Source of the DNA: Marthasterias glacialis
Lineage: Eukaryota; Echinodermata; Asteroidea; Forcipulatida; Asteriidae
Assembly (NCBI GenBank): GCA_911728455.2
Contig: OU452223.1
Coordinates: 9,198,174-9,262,173, forward strand
Direction: 5' to 3'
DNA: 64,000 bases
Below the pieces are notes generated by a model. The model worked only from the letters and a program-made list of their open reading frames with translations, did no database searches and was not told the DNA's origin. Shown piece after piece: positions 1 through 9,729 of the stretch (positions are counted from its first letter, which is position 1; the number at the start of each line of letters is the position of its first letter). The position numbers and the translations under genes are program-made.

Positions 1-158
1 TTGGATCTTATTTCATTTATTATTTAAAAACGATAACACTTGAGGCAGAAATATTTCAAGGAAAGTTTTCTACCATCATTATCTGTATACCATGCAAAGT
101 ATATGTATATCTGTGAACATTTATGTTTTTCTTCTTACCAATGTTGAGCTGGGGCTTT
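1..158 (+). repeat. Dispersed ~160-bp repeat, copy 1
   Basis: This copy starts near TTGGATCTTATTTCATTTAT and ends in TTGAGCTGGGGCTTTAA. The same sequence recurs in the same orientation at 56397-56557 and inverted at 8876-9036. Only its last ~25 bases recur at 9213-9237. No coding potential is seen. The copies share both ends, which suggests a defined mobile unit. The first base of the window may cut into it. Confidence 0.8.
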
Positions 159-320
159 AAACTGCAGTTTTTGATGTACTGTTATTATACTCCAAACTAA
201 GATAAAGTACAGATGCCAGTTTTATGGCGCTGCTTTAGCGAAGAAATCTGCGCTTGCGGCGCCCTCAACGTTTGTATTTCTATGGGCCGCGGCTGGGCGT
301 AAGCGCAGAATTCTATGGTA

Positions 321-501
321 TAATCTTTAAACATTTACAAGTGTATTGCTTGGTACAGATTACGGTTACTGTAGTAGTTTTTACAACATATTCTTCTGTG
401 GGCCCAATTTCCTGGCAGGCCAACAGAAGAATATGTTGTAAACACTACTACAGTAACCGTAATCTGTACCAAGCAATACACTTGTAAATGTTTAAAGATT
501 A
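321..501. repeat. Near-perfect 84-bp inverted repeat with 13-nt loop
   Basis: The left arm 321-404 and right arm 418-501 are reverse complements with only two mismatches. The spacer 405-417 is 13 nt. Arm ends read TAATCTTTAAAC and GTTTAAAGATTA. Both strands therefore encode almost the same short peptide, which is a shadow of the symmetry and not a gene. It could be a foldback MITE or the source of a long hairpin RNA. No clear target-site duplication was found. Confidence 0.92.
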
Positions 502-2488
502 AATCTTCACATAAGGAAAATCTTAAATGACAAATGTTTGTGTGGTGAAGTTGCGACACCAGAATTAGTTTCGTGGAAACCTCTGGTCCTTTAAATCTAT
601 AGGATGGAAAGAAGTAAGGGTTTTGAACAATATTGTCAATGTTGGAATGCCAGCTGCTATTGTTATTAAATGCTTGGCTTTTTAGACGCGAGTTTAAAGG
701 GACTGCCTTCGGATTGGGCGCTTTTGGGCTACAAAAAGCGTTTGTTATGGAATGAATATGGTTGGATATTTATTTTAAAAGTAGAATATAATGATTAACA
801 TAAATATCACTCGACCTTGTGTGGTTTTTGTTTAATTTCGTGAAAGAACATGGTCCGCCATTTTGTAGAACCAAAAAAATGGCGGGCCGTATGTTTCTAT
901 GTTGAGTGTGGTTCCGCTAGTTGCATTTCCGAGAGGCAAATCTGTGGTGTGTTTTTTTAATCACTACTCACCAATTTACAACACACTGTAGGTGTTTTAA
1001 TGCATGGACAACTTGAAAGGACCATGGATCAAATTCCAAACTGCAAAATGTTAAGAAATTTGAAGGCAATGTGTTCCTTTAACACCGTACAGTTGCGGCA
1101 AAAAGGCCTCATATTGGCTCAAAGTTTTCGTCTGGACATTATTACTTTTTTGCGTGACATTTGATCGTGGGATTAACTCAGGACCTCCAAAATATAGTTT
1201 TTAGTAAAGCTGTTCTACAGCCAAGCTTTACCACTTCAGCGTTTAACACCTTCCGAATTTGAATACCATTGTCGTGGAATCGGCTTGTCTGAATAACCAG
1301 TGACTTTTTTCACCTCTTGTTTACTCGTTTATTAATTCAGCTATTTATTTATGTATATATGTTTATTTATTTATGAATAATTATATTTAAACTTCTATTT
1401 TGTCACATTGACTTTTCTGGGATACGGCCAGATAGCAAAATGATACAAGTGTGTGTATATTTCAAATAAATATTGCATTATTTGTAATAATAATGTAGTT
1501 GATAAGTTAGAGATATTACTTGTATAAATTAATGGTCTAGATTTCTTATGTTCATTACAACGAGTTGTATTTTGAACGTTATTTTTATCATATTCATTCC
1601 ATGTGATGTCCACGTCAGTCGTTGTTGTAATAAACAGTTTTGTTCCAAAGGAAATGTGATGAATAACATTGTGAATAGTGACCCCTTTTTATCTACGGTT
1701 TTCTGGTGTGATCTGAACCACACATGATTATTCGAAGTACAATTTCTTTGCACGGCGTTTTTGTCCCGCTGCCATACTGCACAATGCTGATTTAAGGAAT
1801 GGATAAATTAACCTATCGTACGTATAAGTTCGTACGTTGTGGCGCTGGAAGCAAAATCACCCCCAGGAAAGACGGGTGGGGTTTATAAATTAATTGACAA
1901 CTTTGAGTTGGTACGTAGGAAGGAATACAAGTACAAACCGGGAATGCATTTTCTCCCTATGCAGTTGAAGTTGATTTTATTTTATTTTATTTTTTGTAAA
2001 GGAGGCGATGTCAGAAATTAAAGGAGCTCAGAAGGAAATAAATATACGTGCTCCATTATAAACTCCGTAAGGCCAGTCGCTTGGGGAAAAATTGCAGGCA
2101 GATCAGGGACGAATTATTGAACAATAGTCGTCCCGGTAATGCCTTGAAATTGTGTGTGTTTTGGGGCGATGCGTACATAAATTGAATTTTTGGCGGGTTT
2201 ATGAAAAAGTTCCAACAATGCTGAAACGCAGTGAGGTGGCTACGGTCGGATTTCTCATACGGTCCATTCTTTAACGTTGCAGATTTAAGCCATCAACTAC
2301 ATAGCGAAGGTTATACCTGATTCAGACGTGGCCGAACATAGTACACGGCAGTGGGCCTCATGGAACGAACAGGACGTATCATATACTCACACGCCATCGA
2401 AGTGCAACTACCAGACATGGCTGACCGCAGCTGCGTAGCGACCAGGGGGTGGGATGTGACACACCCTCAATATTTTTCCTAAGTCGGC
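502..2488. other. AT-rich intergenic sequence, no gene recognised
   Basis: Only short unsupported open frames occur here. There is a small hairpin at 852-888, with arms GGTCCGCCATTTT and AAATGGCGGGCC, and AT-rich stretches near 1320-1390. I see no splice-bounded exon that reads like protein. Confidence 0.5.
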
Positions 2489-2668
2489 AATAGACCTTTA
2501 TCGTGGTGCAGCCATCCTGTTTTTCTCCCATTCAAATCAATGTAACCAAACCGAGGCTGGAAGGGCAAATAGTCAGGTTCCTTTTTGAACAATGAACATC
2601 AGCATCCATTACTGTTATTGGATGCAGGGCACATGACCAAGATGGTGGTAGCATGATAAAGGTCTATT
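2489..2668. mobile_element. MITE with ~28-bp TIRs (AATAGACCTTTATC family)
   Basis: The left end AATAGACCTTTATCGTGGTG is mirrored by the right end, which finishes ATGATAAAGGTCTATT. The terminal match extends about 28 bases with a few differences. The interior is non-coding. A related left end (AATAGGCCTTTATCATGGTG) lies at 20392, but its right end is not recognisable. Superfamily is not assignable from these ends alone. Confidence 0.75.
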
Positions 2669-2679
2669 AGATCCACAGT

Positions 2680-3130
2680 CGGCAAAATGAGCACCAAACT
2701 TACCCGAGTAAGGGTTCGGACTGAACACAAATCCATTCGGCAAGCCTAGAGGTTGGATTTGCCGACTGAAAATTTTAGTTTAATCCTTGTACATGTAGTG
2801 TGAGAAGTCCAACTTTGAATTACCAAACTAATAATTCTCGGCAACGTGCGGACATCTACGCTCTGATGAAAACGCTAAAAGCTTCGCCCCGGACCCCCAT
2901 AACAATTGTTGCGCATATAACCTCCAACAGTAGGGGATTTTCCCGAGTCAAAAGTATTCAAAGTTTATTTTCGGCAACTTGACGGTCCTCCTTAGCCCTG
3001 AAAACACTAAAAGAAAACGTAGAGCGTTATATAAGGTTTCGCCCCTAGACACCCACTAGAATTTGTGTCTATATACTCCAACAGGGAATTCGCAAAAAAA
3101 AAAAGATTTTCAAAGCTTCCATTTCGTATG
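2680..3130 (+). repeat. Left arm of the 4.4-kb inverted-repeat structure
   Basis: This arm begins near CAGTCGGCAAAATGAGCACC. It contains two related modules, one around 2840-2980 and one around 2975-3115. Each combines a CGGCAAC..ACGTAGAGCG-like block with a ..CTCCAACAG block. It matches 6430-7060 in inverse orientation at visibly less than perfect identity. Confidence 0.7.
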
Positions 3131-4083
3131 TGAGTCGTCTAATGATCGGCATCTGAGGGCCATTTTACACCTTCGAATCACCGAAAAGCCTCATGAGCGC
3201 TCGGACCCCAACATGTTGGCGAGTCCCATGTCATTGTGCTTTTACTTTCGTTTGATAATGTCAGTCGGCAAATTTAGGCTTCCAACATCCCCCCCCAAAA
3301 AAAAAAAAAAAAAAAAGTGCCTTCGTATGGGCTACCATTGGAACAAAATCGAAATGTTGAATGTTGCATGGCATGTCTCTGAAAGTCTTTCCATGTCAAG
3401 TAAAAAAAACATGTTTTTGGTATAAATTTAAGGTTAAATTTAGTGGCTAAAAAATATTTCGTGTTCGGGCATTAACAAAAACTATACCATATACACAATT
3501 GTTATGTATAATACATATTATTCAATTTGTGGTTCGGAGGATTTAATAGAGGTGACGATAACCGAGAACTTTTTGTCAGTTGTTTGCTCATTTTAATCGC
3601 ACATATTTCTCCCTGTATAGAACAGTACAAGGTGCTGTTGAAATTAATGGTGACTATCATTTACTAGTTGATGCAAATCTCATTATATTATTGTTTGTAC
3701 GTGTCCGACAGTGACGAGAGGGGTGAGTGAACTTTATGCAAAACTTGAAAACTTGCTCACAGACCAGACTTTGGGTTGTCATGGCAACTGAATGACGCAG
3801 GTATACTAAAAGCCACGCTTCATGCCAGTGTGGGTTAATGACTCTTAATGGCTCTATATTGAGAGAGGGGGAGGGGATAAAGAGGGGGGGAGCAAACGGA
3901 TATAGACAGAAATAGTACTTTCGTGGTGTTCAACAGACGTGAAATAGTGTTGTTGTTCCTTTGGGAACCAGTAACAATAGCCAATGGTTGTTTCATGAAA
4001 AAAAACTAGTTCTCGGAGTTGTTTAGTAAAACTGCCAATGATAAGATACAATAAATTCGGCGAGTCAATCTAAAACTGCCGTC
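3131..4083. other. Interior of inverted-repeat structure, no gene recognised
   Basis: Contents include an A-tract at 3297-3316 and a purine-rich run at 3858-3893. An open frame at 3063-3425 runs out of the left arm and reads through low-complexity lysine codons. It has no recognisable domain. Confidence 0.4.
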
Positions 4084-4318
4084 TGTACAAGATGGTTCTC
4101 AAACTGTATTGTCCATCGGGGGAAAATTGGTTTCCAAAGTGAAGGCGTTCAAGTACATCCGGACACAATTACATTTTCTCCATAATGAGGAAATGAACCA
4201 TGCTGAAAGCCATATTGCAGATTTAGACATCAAAACCCCTAGTTGGTTGCAAAATGTCCCTGTTTTGGGGGCCATGGCCGCCTCAGTTCCAATAATCGGA
4301 GGGAGTCCAGAGTCTTGA
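4082..4318 (+). CDS. Open segment of unknown origin, possible exon or decayed element gene
   Basis: An open frame of about 78 codons runs from before 4082 to a TGA at 4316-4318. Its composition is protein-like, with lysine/histidine-rich amphipathic sequence including KVKAFKYIRTQ and ending SVPIIGGSPES. An AG precedes 4091 as a possible acceptor. No family is recognised, no initiator ATG is evident and no conservation can be tested here. It lies inside the inverted-repeat structure, so an element-encoded remnant is as likely as a host gene. Confidence 0.25.
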   Translation, partial: SVQDGSQTVLSIGGKLVSKVKAFKYIRTQLHFLHNEEMNHAESHIADLDIKTPSWLQNVPVLGAMAASVPIIGGSPES

Positions 4319-4415
4319 CGATATTTATGTGTCTATTTATTCATGTCGCTAATTCATCTTAGGATAAATCGTAGCTCTTTGTCAAATCAAACACTGGTGC
4401 AATTCCAGCCATTTT

Positions 4416-4542
4416 TAGTCTGCGTATCGTGTCCAGAATTGCAAGGTTTTTATCACTTACACAAACCAAAACATCCGATGACAAGGTACAGAAGTCGGGA
4501 TCTCAAATTGTTTGCTAACAGCTGTGACTCCATGGCATGTCT
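4416..4542 (+). CDS. Candidate internal exon, cysteine-containing, unknown protein
   Basis: A pyrimidine-rich ..TTTTTAG acceptor precedes 4416 and a strong GTAAGT donor follows 4542. The frame between them reads CVSCPELQGFYHLHK and ends SCDSMACL, so it leaves the exon in phase 0. The next candidate exon (5374-5514) also starts in phase 0, so the two can be joined. Five cysteines in 41 residues suggest a metal-binding segment, but I recognise no domain. Confidence 0.3.
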
Positions 4543-4880
4543 GGTAAGTTGACAATCGTCAGTGCCCCCCCCCCCCCCACGAAAAAATACACATATGAAA
4601 TATTTATTTATTTGCAGTTTTTATTTTGACGGATAGCCTTATCAGTATTATAACTGTTATTCCTAAAGACACTTGTATACAAGCAGTAAAAAGTTATTAA
4701 AAAAAGAAGAAAAAATTGTACTGAGCAATTAAGAAAAGCCAAGAATCAAAACAGAAAACTGAGTGTGAAACATATAAATCTTACATAAAAATACATACCG
4801 GTATGCTCACTCTTAATTTATGTATATTCAAATGATATTCAAAAAATATTCGACCTCTCGACTACCGTGCGAGTGCTCTT

Positions 4881-5096
4881 CTTAGGGTTAGGGTTAGGGT
4901 TAGGGTTAGGGTTAGGGTTAGGGTTAGGGTTAGGGTTAGGGTTAGGGTTGGGGTTAGGGTTAGGGTTGGGGTTGGGGTTGGGGTTGGGGTTGGGGTTGGG
5001 GTTGGGGTTGGGGTTGGGGTTGGGGTTGGGGTTGGGGTTGGGGTTGGGGCTAATGGTATGGGTAGGGTTAGTAGGATTAGGGTTGGGGTTAGGGTT
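4881..5096 (+). repeat. Telomere-like G-rich array (TTAGGG then TTGGGG)
   Basis: About a dozen TTAGGG units lead into a long run of TTGGGG units, ending with mixed degenerate units. The G-rich strand is the + strand. The array would be expected to form G-quadruplexes. Leu-Gly and Thr-Pro repeat open frames on the two strands are artefacts of the 6-bp unit. Confidence 0.95.
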
Positions 5097-5115
5097 TTAT
5101 ATTTAATTAAATATA

Positions 5116-5282
5116 ACCCTAACCCCAACCCTAACCCTTATTTATTTGTATACACTTATTAAATTACATATTACCCTATTCCTAACCCTAACCCTAACCC
5201 ACACCCTTAATTGTTTTATACACTTATTTGTTTACAAATAACCCCAACCCTAACCCCAACCCTAACCCCAACCCTAACCCTT
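5116..5282 (-). repeat. Telomere-like C-rich blocks, opposite orientation
   Basis: Three blocks of CCCTAA/CCCCAA units at 5116-5139, 5173-5212 and 5240-5282 are separated by AT-rich spacers. They run head to head with the upstream G-rich array. The junction is a local palindrome centred on ATTTAATTAAAT near 5106. The orientation, TTAGGG followed by CCCTAA, is the one expected of a fused pair of telomere ends or of an inverted duplication. Confidence 0.9.
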
Positions 5283-5373
5283 ATGTGCGGTATATAGATA
5301 AATGAATAAAAGGAAAACAATACTGGCATTTCGTTGACCTTTGTATAATTGCCGCCTAATTGTCGTTTTGCAG

Positions 5374-5514
5374 AAATGTGACGTCGATGCAAGTGATCTA
5401 TTAAAGCCTAAAATTAATGGTTTTAATGTGGGGGTTTGTTCGGTTTCTTGTCTAGAAATGGTTTCTGATTTAAAATTCACTGACCGAAACAAATTGAAGC
5501 ATCTACTAAAAAAG
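5374..5514 (+). CDS. Candidate internal exon, unknown protein
   Basis: The segment is bounded by TTTTGCAG before 5374 and GTAATG after 5514. It is 141 nt, exactly 47 codons, and open throughout. It reads KCDVDASDLLKPK at the start and KFTDRNKLKHLLKK at the end. Spliced to 4416-4542 it keeps frame. Spliced on to 5765 it would add SDSS and stop. No family recognised. It could be a host exon or part of an element gene. Confidence 0.3.
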
Positions 5515-5531
5515 GTAATGTAGCTAAAGTG

Positions 5532-5562
5532 TTACCGTGTTGTTGTTGTTGTTGTTGTTTTT
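5532..5562 (+). repeat. (TGT)n microsatellite
   Basis: A run of TGT/GTT trinucleotides followed by a T-tract. Another such run sits at 39789-39812, next to a LIG4 splice acceptor. Confidence 0.9.
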
Positions 5563-5764
5563 TCATCGTTAATAAACATGTTACACATCCTGGTGCATTA
5601 TAAAAATAAAATGAATGTTTACTAGTAACGTTTAAGCTTCAATTTGTGGGGCGTTATTTTTAACAGATATTCTGTAGTCAAATCCGCCATCTTTAAACAA
5701 ATTTGTTTTAAGGGGGTGGGCTACTTTTGACGTATATTATAATGCAATATCATTATTGTCACAG

Positions 5765-5870
5765 AGTGATTCTTCTTGATGAGTACACTTCTCGTTCTTT
5801 GTTGCCAAGCCACAATGGACAGGCAAAGGAGAAACTGCAATTGTGTGTTGATTGCTCGTGCCAATGAGGG
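5765..5870 (+). CDS. Candidate terminal exon, unknown protein
   Basis: An ATTGTCACAG acceptor precedes 5765. In one frame the sequence reads VILLDEYTSRSLLPSHNGQ and reaches a stop in a cysteine-rich tail. In the phase that continues from 5374-5514, however, it stops after four codons. The phase conflict means either the two segments are not joined or the gene is decayed. Confidence 0.2.
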
Positions 5871-6429
5871 CGCTGTTCTAGATTCACGGTATCACTGCAT
5901 CATAGCCTACATCGTGGGGTGTTTATGGTGTGACACACTGGTAACAATTATGCAAAGGTACATAATATTATATTGTATTAGAGAATACATTTATCTCTTC
6001 AGCTTTCTTTTATTGTTAAGAAACATGCTACACATCCTGGTGTACATTTTCAGAAGAAAAATTAATGTTTACAAGTATACAAGTCACTTCTATAGTGGGG
6101 CATACCGTAACTCAGATTTTACTCTAAGACGCTTTCATGATTATGTCTCCAGACCAAGTTAAATAAAATTTCTAAAATATAAAGATTTACAATTGTTACC
6201 GGTACGTCTTTTAGAAATAAAGTTGCTTCATAAATTCCATGCAAGACATCTTTATATTCCCGTTTTATTCTCTTCGAAACTATTGGGTTGCTCACAAAAT
6301 AAAACTCCATTTGGGGGGGGGGGGTGGGGGCCGCGCGGGGCTCTCTGTTGTAAGGCGACGACTTTTTCTCTTTGTGCGGCGAACTTTTTTGCGGCGACTT
6401 TTTTCTTTTTAGGTGACGACTTCTTAATT

Positions 6430-7060
6430 TTAGGCGGGGATTTGTTTCGAAATGCAAGCTTTGAAAACCGTGTTTTTTTCCCCCTGTTGGGGTATATGAA
6501 CACAAACTCTATAGTGGGGGCCCAGGGGGGCGAAGCCCCTGGATGCTCTACGGTTTTAAGTGTTTCAGGGCTAAGGAGGACCGTCAAGTTGCCAAAAATA
6601 GACGTTTGATTTTAAAATTCAAAGTTTGAATACTTTTGGACTCGGGACAAATCCCCTACAGTTGGAGTTTATAGGGGAAACAATTCTTATGGGGGTGCAG
6701 GGGCGAATTCCCCGGACGCTCCAAGATTTTTCAGTTTTTCAGGACTAAAAAAAAAGCCTGTCAAGTTGCTGAAAATAAACGTGTTTTTTTTTATTTTTGG
6801 ACATGTAAACTAATGCCCCTAATGAACTCAGGGGCGGAAATTCTGCAAAGGCTTTCAGTGTTTTAAGAGCGTAGATTTCCGCACGTTGCCGAGAATATTC
6901 AATTTGGTAATTTCAAAGTTTGACTTCTCACACTACAAGAATTAAACTAAAAGTGTTCATTCGGCATATCCAGTCGGCAAATCTCTAGGCTTGCCGAATG
7001 GATTTGTGTTCAGTCTGAGCCCTTACTCGGGTAAGTTTGGTGCTCAATTTGCCGAAAGTG
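6430..7060 (-). repeat. Right arm of the 4.4-kb inverted-repeat structure
   Basis: Two related modules (about 6480-6660 and 6670-6800) each contain a Pu-rich ..GGGG-C-AAG/ATTCCCC.. block, a CCTGGA/CCGGAC..TTTT block and a CAAGTTGC block ending in an A-rich AAAATA-ACG segment. Beyond them is a unique end with GTTGCCGAGAATATTC and CGGGTAAGTTTGGTGCTC. Both modules correspond inversely to the left arm at 2680-3130. A G-run with GGCGAC-like repeats (6313-6430) lies just inside. Confidence 0.7.
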
Positions 7061-7864
7061 GCTCTGAATGCTGACTTTGGAAAAATATTGGTGGTGTCAA
7101 CCCCCCCCCCCCCCCCTCACCCTCCACAGACCCCGCTCGCTACGCTGTTGGATCTAATACACGTATTGCCAGGGTCATGCCCGGTTTACGATACAGCCGG
7201 CCCCACTCAGTTTCCCTTGCGGTAGGCCCTATATTAGTTTAAAAAAAAAAAATAATTGGTTCAGCTTATTTGGCGGGAAAATCCAATGGAAAGCGTAAAA
7301 ACAGCATACAGCCTTGCTTTTGTTCCTTTATGAGTTCCCAGGCACCTCGCAAATTCCTTGCAATCTTTAAATGAAGACCTTGCCAAAGTACCAGTATGCA
7401 AAATCTCTTTGTTATGCAAATACACGTTTCTGGTTTCTTTATACCTTAATATATGCAGCGCTCTGTTTTCAACGACAGCGAGTGGGCGAAACATGTGCTG
7501 TAGAAAAACGTGCTGTAGTTTTACTCAGGTACAGCGGAGAGAACTCACGGACGGCTCAACCTACTAAAACAACACCCGCTGTTTTGTCTTCTAATTAGAA
7601 AACCTAGCAAACTGTCAATATTCTTTATCAAAATAGAGAATTTTGGCTTTATTCTGGCAGCGGTGTAAACGACTCCAGTGTGTGTGAATTGCTTCATGAA
7701 GTCACAACGGGGTTGAGTACCGGAGACAGCGAAGTTGCCGACATTAAATGTTGAGCTGTGAGGGACCAGAGAGCTCCGGGGAAAAGGGCCTAGTTTTCTC
7801 TTGAAGACAGCTGTAGAAAACACCTCCACAACGGGCTTATTTCTCTGTTGAGCTTTCGGTTGCT
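7061..7864. other. Intergenic; short overlapping open frames only
   Basis: A C-tract lies at 7100-7117. Open frames of 62-110 codons occur on both strands (for example minus 7545-7877). None shows a recognisable domain. The minus frame starts at 7877, next to the plus-strand candidate first exon, so a bidirectional start cannot be excluded. Confidence 0.35.
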
Positions 7865-8090
7865 TTGCGAGCTCCATTAGGTTGGCTTCAATCCCACTTG
7901 TATATGCCGAGTGACAGCAGGACTTTTCTACTTGTTAATTATGCGAAGACGGCACTGAACACCGAGCCCGACAGAGGACCGACCCAGCCCGCGGGACCAG
8001 AGCAGCAACACCCAGCTACTGCCGCCGCGTTTTTAACCAAGAGAGACAACGGAAGGTGTGTTGCTGTAATGAAGCCCACGAACCTGAAAG
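7865..8090 (+). CDS. Candidate 5' coding exon of duplicated locus, copy 1
   Basis: The open frame from ATG 7865 runs to a CTGAAAG|GTAAAA donor at 8090/8091 and ends in KRDNGRCVAVMKPTNLK. The same exon end, including the donor, is repeated at 11647-11820 in the downstream copy (RDNRRRFAAMNSTNLK). The likely next exon at 9561 would add DVFTDSG and a stop in phase. GC content and CpG density rise here, which fits a promoter-proximal exon. No protein family is recognised. The true start is uncertain, and a non-coding transcript is possible. Confidence 0.3.
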
Positions 8091-8427
8091 GTAAAAAAAA
8101 CCCGGCAAAACCTAATATTTTTTTGTCATATTTGAGCGTAAAATCATGACAGCTCGGTGAAATTTGATGTAATTCAAGACACTTGTCTCTTCCTCTACAT
8201 GTCTACTTTCAAAAACACTGATTTATTAAGGACTTTTAATGAAAGTATTTGAGGCAATTCGTATCGTACTACGTGCAGTTTATCATTTGGTGAGATAAGA
8301 CTATAGTGCTTTAACCAACTGCCACTTTTATGACTTAAAATAGGGTAAATTATATACTTTTTTTGTACTTGTGAATTGGGAAAAATGGCGGTACGGTCGG
8401 GTTCGGCATCTTTTCGGCAACATCTCA

Positions 8428-8830
8428 ATATTTAGCCCGCCCACCACATTCTATTAATGGTGCCCACGTGATGTAATGTGAATTCAGTGTGTCCAGACTT
8501 TTGGGCTGTGTTCGCAGTTGTGATTGGTCAATGCATTTAAGGGGGCGGAGCATGATTGATTGGCCTGTTATTTGCTTGTTAGTTGCAATGTAAAAAAGAT
8601 TGCCCATTTGATACCATCAGAAAATGGAGTACATCACTTTCATTAGGCCATGCTTTTTCAGTGTGTACAGACTTTTGGGCTCGTGTTCGCGGTTGTGATT
8701 GGTCAATACATTTAAGGGGAGCATGATTGCTTGGCCTGTTATTTGCTTGTTAGTTTAAATGTAAAAAAAAGATTGCCCATTTGATACCATCATAACATGG
8801 AGTACATCACTTTTTTAGGCCATGCTTTTG
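8428..8830. repeat. Two diverged tandem copies of a ~225-bp repeat
   Basis: The block from CAGTGTGTCCAGACTTTTGG (8485 onward) through GATTGCCCATTTGATACCAT to the GCC ATGCTTTT end is repeated from about 8660. Both contain GTGATTGGTCAAT-CATTTAAGGG, related to the ends of the GATCCATTAAGC MITE family found at 19610-19845 and 29857-29992. Confidence 0.7.
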
Positions 8831-8875
8831 TACATTTTCGGATTTCACCAGTCATAAAAAAATCAAATTCTTTAT

Positions 8876-9036
8876 TTTAAGCCCCAGCTTAACATTGGTT
8901 AGATAAAACAACAAATGTTCACATATTTACATACCTTACATAGTATAAAGACAAATGATGACAGAAAACTTTCCTTGAAATATTTCTGCCTGAATCGTTT
9001 TCATTTTTTTTTTAATACTAAATGAAATAAGATCCA
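8876..9036 (-). repeat. Dispersed ~160-bp repeat, copy 2 (inverted)
   Basis: This is the reverse complement of the repeat at 1-158. It begins AAGCCCCAGCTTAACATTGG and ends TGAAATAAGATCCAAAA. A 25-bp fragment of the same end (ACGTTGAGCTGGGGCTTTAA) lies at 9213-9237. Confidence 0.8.
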
Positions 9037-9560
9037 AAATAATTTTTTTGTGTCATGTGAGACCCAAACTCTGCCTAAGAATGAGTACAAAAATGCTGAA
9101 TTCATTTCTTACCGTTTTTCTCGCAAATGAAATGACCTGAAGTTTTCACAGGTTGGTTTTATTACATATATCTTGATTTGTGCAAAGAATTGAAGCATTG
9201 ACAAACACTTTACCAACGTTGAGCTGGGGCTTTAAAATGTCATAAGTTTGTAGAGTAATCTAATTCAAAAGTCTTAAAGAGTACATGAAATGTGATCGGG
9301 GAATCTGCTATTGACCTCGGAAATGTACTCAGTCATTACCCATTGTGACATATATTCACTTTTACGATCGGCGGCCTACCCCTTAAACTGAAAAATAAAC
9401 TTCTGTGCTTTGTCCTGGCCTCCCCACAGCAAATTCAGAAAAATGCATGTAGCGGATGGGGTAGAGGGTCTGCTCATTATAAATTCAAATTATCGATGCA
9501 TGTCTACACCCCCCCCCCCCCCACTAAAAGTTATGTCTCAAAAATTGTCTTGTCTTTCAG

Positions 9561-9729
9561 ATGTTTTCACCGACTCTGGCTGACCAAGTGAAATTGAAGA
9601 TTCCTACCGAGATTGAGTTTTCACCCACTCTGGCTGAGCCATGAAGTTGAAGGTTTCTATGGAGTGTGTGGTACTGGTTTTCTGAGTATGTAGAGATCTA
9701 CAACAGTAGGACGAGATCTTGGGGACATC
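9561..9729 (+). CDS. Candidate second exon of duplicated locus, copy 1
   Basis: TTGTCTTTCAG precedes ATGTTTTCACCGACTCTGGC, and a CTAATG|GTAAGA donor follows about 170 nt downstream. Joined in phase 1 to the exon ending at 8090, it reads DVFTDSG and stops. The downstream copy at 12216 has the same acceptor and the same short C-terminus (DVFTNSG). The exon would therefore be mostly 3'UTR. Its donor is GTAAGA in copy A but ATAAGA in copy B. Confidence 0.3.

Larger units (their letters stand above)
2680..7060. mobile_element. Candidate large foldback-type element with long modular inverted repeats
   Basis: About 2680-3130 matches the reverse complement of about 6430-7060. Shared blocks include ATGAGCACCAAACTTACCCG, TTCTCGGCAACGTGCGGA and the CAACTTGACGGTCCTCCTTA segment. 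Each arm is itself built from repeated modules, and the right arm carries extra material. The 3.3-kb interior holds a telomere-like array (4881-5282) and several splice-bounded open segments (see 4416-4542, 5374-5514 and 5765-5870). The pattern resembles foldback elements with long, internally repetitive termini. No transposase motif is recognisable and target duplications were not found, so mobility is inference. Confidence 0.5.

Noticed and set aside
254-559. Two opposite-strand open frames with the same peptide
   Set aside because: Produced by the palindrome 321-501. No independent coding evidence.
4862-5128. Open frames reading Leu-Gly and Thr-Pro/Thr-Leu repeats
   Set aside because: They are translations of the 6-bp telomere-like array and have no non-repetitive coding part.
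4881-5282. True chromosome end
   Set aside because: Non-telomeric sequence and genes continue on both sides, and the array reverses polarity.
7545-7877. 110-codon minus-strand open frame upstream of the duplicated locus
   Set aside because: Starts with ATG but shows no recognisable domain, no splice support and no second copy. Chance frame in GC-richer DNA is likely.
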